DNA of 64,000 bases from Lysobacteraceae bacterium NML93-0399 (GCA_002307375.1 NTJI01000001.1:1364001-1428000); one strand, 5' to 3'; numbered from the stretch's first letter, positions 7,605 through 16,792 are shown. Translations and numbers: made by a program. The notes: generated by a model not told the origin, from the letters alone.

Positions 7605-8498
7605 TCAGCTGACCGACGCGCGATGGATCGACGCGATCGCCGCGTCGAGCGCGGTGTTGAAGTCCTCGTCGCTCTGCTGCGCGCTCAGGCCTTCGGTCAG
7701 CGCGCGGCTGAAGCTGGCGACCACGCCCGGGTTCTTCGCCAGGCGCGCATTGGCGTCGTCACGGCTGTAGCCGCCCGACAGCGCCACGACCTTCAGCACG
7801 CTCGGGTGTTCGACCAGCTCCTGGAAGAAGCCGTCGACTTCGGGCAACGTGAGCTTGAGGATCACCGGCGTCTTTGCATCGACCTTGTCCAGGCGCTCGA
7901 GCAGTCCGGCCTTGAGCGTGGTTTCGATGTCGGCCTTGTCGGCGGCCTTGATGTCGACTTCCGGTTCGATGATCGGCACCAGACCCGCATCGAGCACCTG
8001 CTGGCCGAGTTCGAACTGCTGGTCCAGCACCGCGGCGATGCCGGCGGCGTTGTTCTGCTTGATGACCGAGCGTTCCTTGGTGCCGAACACGCCCTTGGCC
8101 TTGGCGCGTGCCAGCAGATCGGCCAGGCCGGGAATGGGCTTGAGCCGCTGCACGCCGTCGGCCTCGTCTTCCAGGCCCTTGTCGATCTTCAGGAACGGCA
8201 CCACGCCCTTGGTCTTCCACAGGTACTCGGCGGCGTCCTGGCCGTCGAACTGCGCGTCGAGCGTGCGCTCGAACAGGATGGCGCCGAACACGCGCTCACC
8301 GGTGAACGCCGGGCTGGTGACGATGCGGGTGCGCATCTTGTGGACGAGGTCGAACATTTCCGCGTCGTTGGCGTACTCGTTCTCCTCGATGCCGTAGAGC
8401 TTGAGCGCCTTGGGCGTGCTGCCGCCGCTCTGGTCGAGGGCGGCGATGAAGCCCTGGCCCGACTTGATCCGATCCAGCTGTTCCTGATTGACGGCCAC
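7605..8498 (-). CDS. fda: Fructose-bisphosphate aldolase, class I
   Basis: A 297-residue class I (Schiff-base) aldolase that splits fructose 1,6-bisphosphate into two triose phosphates in glycolysis and runs the reverse in gluconeogenesis. Recognisable segments are FIAALDQSGGSTPKALKLYG near the N-terminus, VPFLKIDKGLEDEADGVQ, VPIIEPEVDIKAADK and VILKLTLPEV with the likely Schiff-base Lys. The length fits the bacterial short class I group. No metal-binding class II features. Its own terminator lies directly downstream, and a 111-bp gap separates it from mmsB upstream, so it is probably its own transcription unit. Confidence 0.93.
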   Translation of the reverse strand: MAVNQEQLDRIKSGQGFIAALDQSGGSTPKALKLYGIEENEYANDAEMFDLVHKMRTRIVTSPAFTGERVFGAILFERTLDAQFDGQDAAEYLWKTKGVVPFLKIDKGLEDEADGVQRLKPIPGLADLLARAKAKGVFGTKERSVIKQNNAAGIAAVLDQQFELGQQVLDAGLVPIIEPEVDIKAADKADIETTLKAGLLERLDKVDAKTPVILKLTLPEVDGFFQELVEHPSVLKVVALSGGYSRDDANARLAKNPGVVASFSRALTEGLSAQQSDEDFNTALDAAIASIHRASVS

Positions 8499-8609
8499 GT
8501 GCGTTGTCCTGTGCGGTGGGGATAACCCGGGGCCGGCGATGATACCGCCCCCGCGCGTGGTGCCGCTGTCGCAAGTGCCGCAGTGTCTGCGGCGCTCGAA
8601 GGCCGCGCC

Positions 8610-9500
8610 TTACTTGTCTGCGGCGAACAGCTTCACGACGCTGGAGAAATCCAGGCCGCCGCGGCCGGCGCGGCTGTTCATGGCGTAGAGGTTGCGCGCC
8701 AGTGCGCCCAGCGGCACCGGGCTGCCGGATGCGGTTGCCGCTTCCGTCGCCAGGCCCAGATCCTTGAGCATGAGGTCGTTGCCGAAACCGCCCGAGTAGC
8801 CGCGCGACGCGGGCGCATTTTCGAGCACACCCGGCCACGGATTGCAGACCTCGGTGGCCCAGCTGCGGCCGGTGCTGACGGCCATCATGTCCGACAGCGC
8901 CTTGGCATCGAGCCCCTGCGCGGTGCCGAGTGCGATGGCTTCGCCGGTCGCGGCCATGATCACGCCCAGCGCCATGTTGTTGCACAGCTTGGCGACCTGG
9001 CCGGCGCCGGCATCGCCCATGTGGAAGATGTTCTTGCCCATGTTCTGCAGCACCGGGCGTGCACGTTCGAGTGCCTCGCTGCTGCCACCGACGATGAAGG
9101 TCAGCGTGCCGGCCGCAGCACCGGCGATGCCGCCCGACATCGGCGCATCGATCATCGCCAGCCCGCGCGCCTGCGCCGCGGCAGCGACCTTGCGCGAGAC
9201 CTCCGGCGCGATGGTGCTGCAGTCGATCAGCAAGGCGCCGTCGGGCACGTCGGACAGGATGCCGTCCTCGCCCAGGTACAGGCCCTCGACATGCCGGCTG
9301 GCGGGCAGCGCGGAGATAACGAATTCGGCGCCGTCGAGCGTGTCGCGCGCGGACGTGGCGACCTTGGCGCCGGCCGTGGCGGCAGCCTCGAGCGCGGCCG
9401 GGGCCAGATCGAACACGCGCACGGCGTGGCCGGCCTTGACCAGGTTGGCGGCCATCGGGCCACCCATGTTGCCCAGACCGATGAAAGCGATGCGGCTCAT
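8610..9500 (-). CDS. mmsB: 3-hydroxyisobutyrate dehydrogenase
   Basis: A 296-residue NAD-dependent dehydrogenase that oxidises 3-hydroxyisobutyrate to methylmalonate semialdehyde, a step of valine breakdown. The N-terminal Rossmann motif is FIGLGNMGGPMAANLVKAG, followed by the substrate-binding DAPMSGGIAGA and the catalytic-lysine helix GAGQVAKLCNN near residue 171. It is the last gene of the minus-strand operon mmsA / acyl-CoA dehydrogenase / enoyl-CoA hydratase / hydrolase / mmsB, 43 bases after the hydrolase gene, and its product is the substrate of MmsA from the first gene. Confidence 0.95.
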   Translation of the reverse strand: MSRIAFIGLGNMGGPMAANLVKAGHAVRVFDLAPAALEAAATAGAKVATSARDTLDGAEFVISALPASRHVEGLYLGEDGILSDVPDGALLIDCSTIAPEVSRKVAAAAQARGLAMIDAPMSGGIAGAAAGTLTFIVGGSSEALERARPVLQNMGKNIFHMGDAGAGQVAKLCNNMALGVIMAATGEAIALGTAQGLDAKALSDMMAVSTGRSWATEVCNPWPGVLENAPASRGYSGGFGNDLMLKDLGLATEAATASGSPVPLGALARNLYAMNSRAGRGGLDFSSVVKLFAADK

Positions 9501-9543
9501 GCGAGTTCTCCGTGCGGTGGTGTCGCGCGCGTGCGGCGACAGG

Positions 9544-10680
9544 TCAGGTGAGATCGGACAGCGGGTGCGTACCCGTCGGCCAGGTCGGGGCGTCGAGGAA
9601 GCCCTGTGCCCACGCCGGCGTGGCTTCTGCGAGCGTGGCCGGCTCCCAGCGCGGGTTGCGGTCCTTGTCGATCAGCAGCGCGCGGATGCCTTCGGCGAAA
9701 TCGCCGTGGGTCGCGCAGTGCAGGGCGGCGATGTATTCCATGCGGAACACCTCGGCCAGCGACAGGCCATCGGCGCGCTGCTGCAGCTCGAAGCCCAGTC
9801 GCGCCGAACCGGGTGCGCCGGCGGCGAGCGTCTTCTGTGCATTGGCGAGCCAGGCGTCGTCGCCGGCATCGAGCGCCTGGATCGCCTCGACGATGTCTTC
9901 GAGCCGTGCGTGTTCGCAGGCGCCTGTGATCAACGCCGCATGGCGCTGCAGCGGGCCAGCTTCGGCCGGGGACGCAAACCGGGCCAACACCGCGTCGAGC
10001 CGTGCATGGTTGGCGGCCGGTTCCTGACGCCAGTCGGTGGACGCCAGCGCATCGAGCACCGCGCCGCGTGCGTCCTCGGGCACGTGCACGTCGGCCAGGC
10101 CGGCGTGGATGGCATCACCGGCGCCCAGCGGCGCGCCGGTGAGCGCGAGGAACAGGCCGGCATGACCCGGCACGCGCCGCAGCAGCCAGCTGCCGCCGAC
10201 GTCGGGAAACAGGCCTACGGTGATCTCGGGAAACGCCAGCTTCGAGCGCTCGCTGACCACGCGGTGGCTGGCGCCGGCCATCAGACCGATGCCGCCACCC
10301 ATGACGATGCCATGGCCCCAGCACAGCACCGGCTTGTCGTAGCTGTGGATGCGGTGGTCGAGGCGGTATTCGACCTCGAAGAACTCCGCGGCGTAAGCGT
10401 TGCCGAGCACGTCGTCGCTGTGCTGCTCGCGCATGCTGCGATACAGCGACTGCAGATCACCACCGGCGCAGAAGGCTTTCTCGCCCGCGCCCTGCAGCAC
10501 CACCATCGCGATCGTGTCGTCGCCTGCCCAGTCGATCAGCTGCGCATCGAGCAGCTGCGCCATCTCCAGCGACAGGCCGTTGAGCGTGCGCGGGCTGTTG
10601 AGCGTGGCGATGCCGATGCGCATGCCGTTGGCGGCTGCGCGCGTTTCGAACTGGACGACCGGCTCTGCAGCGGTGCTCAT
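9544..10680 (-). CDS. 3-hydroxyisobutyryl-CoA hydrolase (enoyl-CoA hydratase/isomerase family)
   Basis: A 378-residue crotonase-fold enzyme, longer than a normal hydratase and matching the HIBYL-CoA hydrolase group that releases free 3-hydroxyisobutyrate from its CoA ester. Oxyanion-hole segments are GEKAFCAGGDLQSLY and HGIVMGGGIGLMAGA, then FPEITVGLFPDVGGSWLL, diagnostic of the hydrolase branch. ATG 10680 overlaps the stop of the preceding hydratase gene by four bases (ATGA), so translation is coupled. The longer upstream frame is a shadow inside that gene. Confidence 0.92.
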   Translation of the reverse strand: MSTAAEPVVQFETRAAANGMRIGIATLNSPRTLNGLSLEMAQLLDAQLIDWAGDDTIAMVVLQGAGEKAFCAGGDLQSLYRSMREQHSDDVLGNAYAAEFFEVEYRLDHRIHSYDKPVLCWGHGIVMGGGIGLMAGASHRVVSERSKLAFPEITVGLFPDVGGSWLLRRVPGHAGLFLALTGAPLGAGDAIHAGLADVHVPEDARGAVLDALASTDWRQEPAANHARLDAVLARFASPAEAGPLQRHAALITGACEHARLEDIVEAIQALDAGDDAWLANAQKTLAAGAPGSARLGFELQQRADGLSLAEVFRMEYIAALHCATHGDFAEGIRALLIDKDRNPRWEPATLAEATPAWAQGFLDAPTWPTGTHPLSDLT

Positions 10681-11480
10681 GCGTTCTTCCAGACCGGTGC
10701 GCGCTTCTCCAGAAACGCGTTGACGCCCTCGGCCTGGTCGGCGGTGTCGAACAGGTCGACGAACAGTTCGCGCTCGGCGATCAGGCCGGCCGTGGCCGGC
10801 TGGCTGCGCGTGGTCTGCACGAGCGTCTTGCACGCCGCGACGCTGGTCGGCGACTGCCTGGCCGCCTTGGCCGCCCATTCGAGCGCCCTGGTCTTGCCCT
10901 CGCCCTTGCCGACGACCTCTTCGACCACGCCGATGCGCAGTGCGGTGTCGGCGTCGATGCGCTCGCCGAGCAGGATCATGCGCTTGGCCCAGCCTTCGCC
11001 GGCGAGCCGGGTCAGGTTCTGGGTGCCGCCGGCGCACGGCAGCAGGCCGACGGTGGCTTCGGGCAGCGCCATCTGCGCGTGCGATTCGGCGATGCGCAGA
11101 TCGCAGGCCAGCGCGCATTCCAGGCCGCCGCCCATCGCGTAGCCGTTGATCGCGGCGATCGACACGCCACGGAACGTCGCCAGCGCCTCGAAGGCTTCAC
11201 CGAAACGGCGTGCGGCCTCGCGCGCAGCGGCCTTGTCGCCGGATGCGAACTGCTTGAGGTCGGCGCCGGCGGAGAAGAACTTCTCGCCCTCGCCGGTGAT
11301 GACCAGCGCATAGATGTCGCGGTCGGCATTGAGCGCGCCGACCAGGTCGCGCAGCGCGGACAGGCTGTGCACGGTCCAGGTGTGTGCGGGCGGATTGGAC
11401 AGCGTGACGACAGCGGTGTGGCCATCGATCTCGAGCTTCAGGCCGGTCCAGTCGCGGGTGCGGTAGTCGTGGGCGGTCAT
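10677..11480 (-). CDS. Enoyl-CoA hydratase (methacrylyl-CoA hydration)
   Basis: A 267-residue crotonase-family enzyme. It shows GEGEKFFSAGADLKQFASGD and NGYAMGGGLECALACDLRIA (oxyanion hole) and LPEATVGLLPCAGGTQNLTRL, where the catalytic Glu pair is expected; the usual PGxGGTQ appears as PCAGGTQ. In this operon it would add water to methacrylyl-CoA formed by the preceding acyl-CoA dehydrogenase. Start ATG 11480 overlaps the dehydrogenase stop by four bases and its stop overlaps the hydrolase start by four bases. Confidence 0.92.
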   Translation of the reverse strand: MTAHDYRTRDWTGLKLEIDGHTAVVTLSNPPAHTWTVHSLSALRDLVGALNADRDIYALVITGEGEKFFSAGADLKQFASGDKAAAREAARRFGEAFEALATFRGVSIAAINGYAMGGGLECALACDLRIAESHAQMALPEATVGLLPCAGGTQNLTRLAGEGWAKRMILLGERIDADTALRIGVVEEVVGKGEGKTRALEWAAKAARQSPTSVAACKTLVQTTRSQPATAGLIAERELFVDLFDTADQAEGVNAFLEKRAPVWKNA

Positions 11481-12658
11481 CGCAGGTCCTCTTCGGTGTT
11501 GAGCAGGTGGCGCGCCACGATGACACGCATGATCTCGTTCGTGCCTTCCAGAATCTGGTGCACGCGGCAATCGCGCAGCAGGCGCTCGACCGGATATTCG
11601 CGGATGTAGCCGTAGCCGCCGTGCAGCTGCAGCGCATCGTTGCAGACCGCAAAGCCGGCATCGGTGGCGAAGCGCTTGGCCATCGCGCACCACACGCTGG
11701 CATCGCCGCTGCCGGCATCGAGCTTGCGCGCGGCGGTGTGCACCATCTGCCGGGCGGCGACGAGCTGGGTGGCCATGTCGGCGAGCTTGAACTGCAGCGC
11801 CTGGAATTCGGCGATGGCCTTGCCGAACTGCTTGCGCTCGCGCATGTAGCCGCGCGCGGCGTCGAGCGCGCCTTGCGCGGCGCCCAGCGAGCAGGCGGCG
11901 ATGTTGATGCGGCCGCCGTCGAGGCCCTTCATCGCGATGCGGAAACCTTCGCCTTCGGCGCCGAGCAGGTGGTCGGCCGGCACGCGCACGCCGGTGAAGC
12001 TGATAGTGCGCGTGGGCTGGCTGTTCCAGCCCATCTTCTCTTCCTTCTTGCCGTACTCGATGCCCGGCAGATCGGCCGGCACCGCGAACGCGCTGATGCC
12101 GCGCGCGCCCTCGCCCCCGGTGCGGGCCATGACGATCAGCATGTCGGTGGCGCCGGCGCCGGAAATGAAGGCCTTGCTGCCGTCGATGACGTAGTCGTCG
12201 CCGTCGCGCACGGCGCGGGTCTTGAGCGAGGCGGCGTCGGAACCGGCGCCCGGTTCGGTCAGGCAATAGCTGCCGAGCCTGGCGCCGCTGGCCATCTGCG
12301 AAGCCCACGTGTCGCGGACGCGCTCGCCCGCCCAGCTGGCGAGCATCCACGTGGCCATGTTGTGGATGGTGATGTAGGCGGCGGTCGAGGGATCGGCGGC
12401 GGCGAGTTCCTCGAAGATCAGCGCCGCGTCCAGACGCGACAGGCCGATGCCGCCGGCGTCCTCCGGCGTGTAGATGCCGCAGAAGCCGAGCTCGCCGGCG
12501 GCGGCGATGACCTCGCGCGGAAAGATGCCTTCGGCATCCCAGTGGGCGGCGTTCGGGGCGAGCTGGGCGGCGGCGAACTCACGCGCCGCCTCACGGAAGG
12601 CGCACTGGTCTTCGCTCAGCGCGGTCGGGTCGGGACGCGGTGCGATCTGCGGTGCCAT
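11477..12658 (-). CDS. Acyl-CoA dehydrogenase (isobutyryl-CoA type)
   Basis: A 393-residue FAD flavoprotein of the acyl-CoA dehydrogenase family. Seen are the flavin-binding YCLTEPGAGSDAASLKTRA, the KMGWNSQPTRTISFTGVRVP loop, and near the C-terminus LHGGYGYIREYPVERLLRDCR, where the Glu of YPVER is the probable catalytic base. Placement between mmsA and a methacrylyl-CoA hydratase points to isobutyryl-CoA as substrate in valine catabolism; electrons go to ETF. Four-base overlap with the following gene and 7 bases after mmsA. Confidence 0.93.
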   Translation of the reverse strand: MAPQIAPRPDPTALSEDQCAFREAAREFAAAQLAPNAAHWDAEGIFPREVIAAAGELGFCGIYTPEDAGGIGLSRLDAALIFEELAAADPSTAAYITIHNMATWMLASWAGERVRDTWASQMASGARLGSYCLTEPGAGSDAASLKTRAVRDGDDYVIDGSKAFISGAGATDMLIVMARTGGEGARGISAFAVPADLPGIEYGKKEEKMGWNSQPTRTISFTGVRVPADHLLGAEGEGFRIAMKGLDGGRINIAACSLGAAQGALDAARGYMRERKQFGKAIAEFQALQFKLADMATQLVAARQMVHTAARKLDAGSGDASVWCAMAKRFATDAGFAVCNDALQLHGGYGYIREYPVERLLRDCRVHQILEGTNEIMRVIVARHLLNTEEDLR

Positions 12659-12665
12659 CAGGGCC

Positions 12666-14171
12666 TCACTTCAGGCTGATCGTGGTGTTGACGCCGTGGC
12701 TCAGCGTCTCGTCGTCGAACCAGCGCGCGGTGACGGTCTTGGTCTGGGTGTAGAACATCACGACCTGCTTGCCGTAGGGGCCGAGGTCGCCGAGCTTGGA
12801 TGCACGCGAGCCGGTGAACGAGAACAGCGGCACCGGCACCGGAATCGGCACGTTGATGCCGACCTGGCCGATGTCGATCTCTTCCTGGAACCGGCGCGCC
12901 GCCGCACCCGACTGGGTGAACACCGCGGTGCCGTTGCCGTTGGGATTGGCGTTGACCAGTTCGATCGCCTCGTCGAGCGAATCGGCGGCCAGGATCACCA
13001 GCACCGGTCCGAAGATCTCTTCGTCGTAGATGCGCATGCCCGGCTTCACGCCGGAGAAGATCGTCGGGCCGACGAAGTTGCCCTTCGCGTACTCGCCATC
13101 GAGCTGCGGATTGCGGCCGTCGAGTTCGAGCGTGGCGCCCTCGTCGATGCCCGACTGGATCAGCGCCTCGACGCGCTCGCGCGCCGCGCAGGAAATCACC
13201 GGGCCGACATCGACGCCGGCCTGCGTGCCGCCGCCGACCTTGAGCGTCTTGGCCTTGGCGACGAGATCGGGAATCCAGCTCTGCGCCTCGCCCACCAGCA
13301 CCGCGGTGCTGGCGGCCATGCAGCGCTGGCCGGCAGCGCCGAACGCCGCGCCCGCCATCGCGTTGAGCGTCTGCTCGCGGTTGGCATCGGGCAGCACGAC
13401 GGCGTGGTTCTTCGCGCCCATCATGCACTGCACGCGCTTGCCGGCCAGCGAGGCACGGTTGTAGACGTGGGTGCCGACCTTGGTCGAGCCGACGAACGAG
13501 ACCGCCTTGATGTCGGCGTGGTCGCAGATGGCGTTGACCACGTCCGGGCCGCCGTGCACGACGTTGAGCACGCCCTTGGGAATGCCGGCCTCGAGCGCGA
13601 GTTCGACCAGGCGCATGGTGACCAGCGGGTCCTGCTCGGAGGGCTTGAGCACGAAGGTGTTGCCGGTGGCGATCGCCATCGGGAACATCCACAGCGGAAT
13701 CATCGCCGGGAAGTTGAACGGGGTGATGCCCGCGCACACGCCCAGCGGCTGCAGCAGCGTGTAGGTGTCGACGCCGTTGGCGACGTTGTTGGCCAGCTCG
13801 CCCAGCTGCAGGTTGCCGATCGCGGCCGCATGCTCGACCACTTCCAGGCCGCGGAACACGTCGCCCTCGGCATCGGGCAGGGTCTTGCCCTGCTCGCTGG
13901 TCAGGATCGCCGCCAGCTCGGACATGTTCTCGCGGATCAGCTGCTGGTACTTGAGGAAGATGCGCGCGCGGGTGCCGATGGGCGTCTTGCACCAGGTCTT
14001 GAACGCGGCCTGCGCGGCGGCGACTGCGGCATCGACTTCGGCCGCGGTCGCGAACGGCACCTGGGCCAGCACCTCCTGAGTGGCCGGATTGACGACATCG
14101 CGCCACTCGGTGGTCTGCGACTGGACGAACTCGCCATCGATCAACAACGGCACCTTGTGCGCATTCGACAT
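12666..14171 (-). CDS. mmsA: CoA-acylating methylmalonate-semialdehyde dehydrogenase
   Basis: A 501-residue aldehyde dehydrogenase that turns methylmalonate semialdehyde plus CoA into propionyl-CoA, the end of valine and thymine degradation. ALDH landmarks are [19 protein letters not shown], the NAD-binding [17 protein letters not shown], and the nucleophile Cys in [19 protein letters not shown]. It is the first gene of a tight five-gene minus-strand operon. The 120-bp intergenic region to the divergent acyl-CoA regulator contains symmetric TTCGCA/TGCGAA repeats, so expression is probably controlled from there. Confidence 0.96.
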   Translation of the reverse strand: MSNAHKVPLLIDGEFVQSQTTEWRDVVNPATQEVLAQVPFATAAEVDAAVAAAQAAFKTWCKTPIGTRARIFLKYQQLIRENMSELAAILTSEQGKTLPDAEGDVFRGLEVVEHAAAIGNLQLGELANNVANGVDTYTLLQPLGVCAGITPFNFPAMIPLWMFPMAIATGNTFVLKPSEQDPLVTMRLVELALEAGIPKGVLNVVHGGPDVVNAICDHADIKAVSFVGSTKVGTHVYNRASLAGKRVQCMMGAKNHAVVLPDANREQTLNAMAGAAFGAAGQRCMAASTAVLVGEAQSWIPDLVAKAKTLKVGGGTQAGVDVGPVISCAARERVEALIQSGIDEGATLELDGRNPQLDGEYAKGNFVGPTIFSGVKPGMRIYDEEIFGPVLVILAADSLDEAIELVNANPNGNGTAVFTQSGAAARRFQEEIDIGQVGINVPIPVPVPLFSFTGSRASKLGDLGPYGKQVVMFYTQTKTVTARWFDDETLSHGVNTTISLK

Positions 14172-14198
14172 ACCGGAACCTGCTCAGCGGGAGATGGA

Positions 14199-14289
14199 TT
14201 CGCATTATTCGCACGCCGCCGAGGACTGAACGCGCGCGCGGGGCCGTGGATCGTGCGAACATGCCGGCGATAGTTGCGAATCCTGCGAA
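14199..14289. promoter_or_regulatory. Putative operator: mirrored TTCGCA and TGCGAA repeats between mmsA and its divergent regulator
   Basis: On the mmsA side TTCGCA occurs at 14199-14204 and 14208-14213 (TTCGCA-N3-TTCGCA). On the regulator side its reverse complement TGCGAA occurs at 14275-14280 and 14284-14289 with the same 3-base gap (TGCGAA-TCC-TGCGAA), plus a fifth half-site at 14254-14259. Each pair thus has 9-bp periodicity and the two pairs are mirror images, one near each start codon. This arrangement suggests binding of the adjacent XRE-type regulator at both promoters. Function is inferred. Confidence 0.65.
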
Positions 14290-14291
14290 TC

Positions 14292-15638
14292 ATGGCCCGC
14301 CCCAAACGTTTCGTCGGCGCCCGCCTGCGACGCCTGCGCGCCGAACACGGCCTGGCCCAGGCGGCGCTGGCCCAGGCGCTGGCGCTGTCGCCGAGCTACC
14401 TCAACCAGATCGAACGCGACCAGCGCCCGCTCACGCCTGCAGTGCAGGCGCGGCTCGAAGCCCTGCTCGGCCCCCAGCCCGGCCTGTTCGAGGCCGGCGG
14501 GACCGCGGCGCTGGTCGGTGAACTGCGCGAGGCGCTGGCCGAACTGGGCGAGCCTGCAGCCACGCCCGAGGAACTGGAACTGCTGGCCGGCGACCTGCCC
14601 GGCATCGGCCGGCTGCTGCTGGACCTGCACCGGCGCCAGCGCAGCATCCGCGAACGTGCCGACGTGCTGGCCGCGCAACTGGGTGAAGCCGCGCTGCTGC
14701 GCCCCGACGGCGACCCGGTCCGCGACTACTTCAACCGCCGCCGCAATCACGTCGCCGAGCTCGACGCCCTGGCCGAGGCCACGTTCGCCGCCCAGAACCT
14801 GGCGCCCGGACAGGTGGCGCCGTGGCTGCGCGCGCACCTGCGCGCCGCGCACGGCATCGAGGTGCGCGTGGGCGAAGGCGCCGGCGACAAGCGCCACTTC
14901 GATGCCGCCACGCGCACGCTGTGGCTGCCCGACTGGCTGCGGCCGGGCCAGCAGGCCTTCCAGATGGCCGCCGTACTCGGCCTGCACGCGCACGGCGCGC
15001 TGATCGAGAAGCTGGTGACCGAAGCCGGCTTCCACACCCCCGAACTCGCCGCGCAAGCACGCATCGGCCTGTCGAACTACTACGCCGGCGCGCTGGTGAT
15101 GCCCTACGGACGGTTCCTCGACGCCGCCGAAGCCGCGCACTACGACATCGACCGGCTCGCGCACCGCTTCGGCGTGGGCTTCGAGGCCGTGTGCCACCGC
15201 CTGAGCACGCTGGCCCGCCCCGAGCGCCCGGGACTGCCGGTGTTCTTCGTGCGCGTGGACCGCGCCGGCAACGTGTCCAAGCGCCATTCGGCCACCGACT
15301 TCCACTTCTCCCACGTCGGCGGCTCGTGCCCGCTGTGGATCGTCTACGCCGCGTTCAACCAGCCCGGCCGCGTGCTGACCCAGATCGCCCGCATGCCCGA
15401 CGGCCGCAGCCATTTCTGGCTGGCGCGGCAGGTCGACAGCGGCCCGGTGGGACACGGCCAGGCGCGCCGCACCTTCGCCGTGGGCCTGGGCTGCGACCTG
15501 CGCCACGCCGGCCGGCTGGTGTATTCGCGCGGACTGGATCTGGGGAATCCGGCCGACGCGACTCCGATCGGACCGGGCTGCAAGGTGTGCGAACGCCACG
15601 ACTGCATGCAGCGCGCGTTTCCGGCACTGGTGGGGTGA
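14292..15638 (+). CDS. XRE-family short-chain acyl-CoA regulator (ScfR/RamB type, DUF2083)
   Basis: A 448-residue transcription factor. Residues about 5-60 form an XRE helix-turn-helix (LRRLRAEHGLAQAALAQALA, SPSYLNQIERDQRPLT). The middle resembles the IrrE/peptidase-like segment (RTLWLPDWLRPGQQAFQMAAVLG) and the C-terminal part is the DUF2083 ligand domain ending in a Cys-rich GPGCKVCERHDCMQRAFPA. Relatives control propionyl- and acetyl-CoA metabolism. Divergence from mmsA, whose product is propionyl-CoA, fits such a role. ATG 14292 is chosen over an upstream TTG; a putative operator ends two bases before it, leaving no ribosome site, so the message may be leaderless or the TTG 14274 used. 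Confidence 0.9.
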   Translation: MARPKRFVGARLRRLRAEHGLAQAALAQALALSPSYLNQIERDQRPLTPAVQARLEALLGPQPGLFEAGGTAALVGELREALAELGEPAATPEELELLAGDLPGIGRLLLDLHRRQRSIRERADVLAAQLGEAALLRPDGDPVRDYFNRRRNHVAELDALAEATFAAQNLAPGQVAPWLRAHLRAAHGIEVRVGEGAGDKRHFDAATRTLWLPDWLRPGQQAFQMAAVLGLHAHGALIEKLVTEAGFHTPELAAQARIGLSNYYAGALVMPYGRFLDAAEAAHYDIDRLAHRFGVGFEAVCHRLSTLARPERPGLPVFFVRVDRAGNVSKRHSATDFHFSHVGGSCPLWIVYAAFNQPGRVLTQIARMPDGRSHFWLARQVDSGPVGHGQARRTFAVGLGCDLRHAGRLVYSRGLDLGNPADATPIGPGCKVCERHDCMQRAFPALVG

Positions 15639-15762
15639 GGGCTGGTTCTGCGGCCTGAGCGCGCATGCGTATCTGACAGCCCAGCGTCGCCGGCAGATGC
15701 AGTGTGATCGCACGCGAAGGCTTTCGGCTCGACCTCTGCAAGGGACGTTCCCCGCCGCGGAA

Positions 15763-15928
15763 CGTTCGCCCCCTCCCAACCCTCCCCCGCAGGCGGGGGA
15801 GGGCTTGAAAGCGCGGCCTCCGCGGACCTGCCCGTTCGCGCCGATTTCAGCGGCGTTTCCTGCGAGCTGTCAGCCTGCGCGAAATGGTCCCGCCCCCGGC
15901 TGCGGGGGAGGCTGGGAGGGAGCAAACG
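15763..15928. repeat. Inverted-repeat intergenic element with C-rich/G-rich ends
   Basis: The left end (15763-15790: CGTTCGCCCCCTCCCAACCC then TCCCCCGC) is the near reverse complement of the right end (15902-15928: GCGGGGGAGGCTGGGAGGGA then GCAAACG), so about 27 bp terminal inverted repeats bound a 166-bp element. Each end also folds locally (CCTCCCCCGC/GCGGGGGAGG at 15781-15802). It lies in the 446-bp gap between the acyl-CoA regulator and the phosphoesterase. No transposase is inside. It looks like a MITE-like element of the sort repeated in Xanthomonadaceae genomes. The rest of the gap shows nothing I can name. Confidence 0.6.
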
Positions 15929-16084
15929 TCACGCCCGCCGGGTACCGGATACGCGCGAAGTCGTCCGGCGCTCTCGCTTCATCCGGGTGGAGTGGCATGG
16001 ACTCCCAGATGCCCAACCGCGCGTGTCGCAGTCGAAATTCCATGAGCGCAAACGAAGGACGTCTGCGTGATGCTCACCGCCCGC

Positions 16085-16558
16085 TCAAAGGATCGGCACG
16101 ATTTCCGCGCGCGGCCCCGCAGGCGCCAGATACAGCCGCGCGACGGTGATCGGCAGACGGAAACGACGCGGTCCGGCGCTGCCAGGATTGATGTACAGAC
16201 GCCCGTCGCGGGCATCGATCAAGGGCCGGTGCGAGTGGCCCGTCACGACGATGCGGTCGTCGGCGTGTGGCCGGTATTGCTTGAGGTCGTGCAGCATGCG
16301 CACGCGCAGTCCGGTAATGTCGAGTACCAGTTCTTCGGGCAGCGCACGCTGCCAGTCGGCGGTGTCGTTGTTGCCGCGGACGACTGCGACCGGCGCGAGT
16401 TCCTGCAGCGCATCCAGAATCTCCGGGCCGCCGATGTCGCCGGCATGCAGGATGCGATCGCAGCCGGCGAGTGCAGCGAGTGCTTCAGGACGCAGCAGGC
16501 CGTGCGTGTCGGCGATCAGACCGATGGGGCCGGGCGTCATCACGTTGGAGACAGACAT
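16085..16558 (-). CDS. Metallophosphoesterase, YfcE/MJ0936 type
   Basis: A 157-residue calcineurin-like phosphoesterase with all metal-binding motifs: IGLIADTHG (D-x-H), LHAGDIGG (GD), VVRGNNDT (GNxD form GNND) and VVTGHSHRP (GHSH). Small enzymes of this group hydrolyse phosphodiesters; the natural substrate is not known. Start ATG 16558; an in-frame ATG six codons later is also possible. No operon partner: the next gene upstream ends about 235 bp away. Confidence 0.9.
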   Translation of the reverse strand: MSVSNVMTPGPIGLIADTHGLLRPEALAALAGCDRILHAGDIGGPEILDALQELAPVAVVRGNNDTADWQRALPEELVLDITGLRVRMLHDLKQYRPHADDRIVVTGHSHRPLIDARDGRLYINPGSAGPRRFRLPITVARLYLAPAGPRAEIVPIL

Positions 16559-16740
16559 GCCGCCGGTGTAGCACGCGCCCGAAGGCGCGCGGGGTGAAGC
16601 CCTGCAATGCTCCGGTGTTCTCGCAAGAACGCGACGCGCATCGCAGCCTCTGCTGCGTTGAGGTCGAGTGCGGTCACACGCTCGGCTACACCTAACTTCG
16701 GTCTTGCGCCACGTCGGTACCTCACATCCCCGAAACGCAG

Positions 16741-16772
16741 AACGGGCGTGCGACCTGCGCCGCACGCCCGTT
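16741..16772 (-). terminator. Probable terminator of the M3 peptidase gene
   Basis: A perfect 12-bp stem (AACGGGCGTGCG with CGCACGCCCGTT) and an 8-base loop lie 20 bases after the stop of the minus-strand M3 peptidase gene. The trailing T-run is weak (CTGCGTTTCG), so it may rely partly on other signals. Confidence 0.65.
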
Positions 16773-16792
16773 CCGGTGCACCTGTTTTGCGA

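Noticed and set aside
8842-11142. 766-residue open frame on the plus strand opposite mmsB, the hydrolase and the hydratase genes
   Set aside because: It is antisense to three clear genes with conserved catalytic motifs. Its product is Arg/Ala/Ser-rich low-complexity sequence, typical of shadow frames in GC-rich DNA.
12474-14273. 599-residue plus-strand frame opposite mmsA
   Set aside because: Shadow of the aldehyde dehydrogenase gene; the His/Arg/Ala-rich product has no family resemblance.
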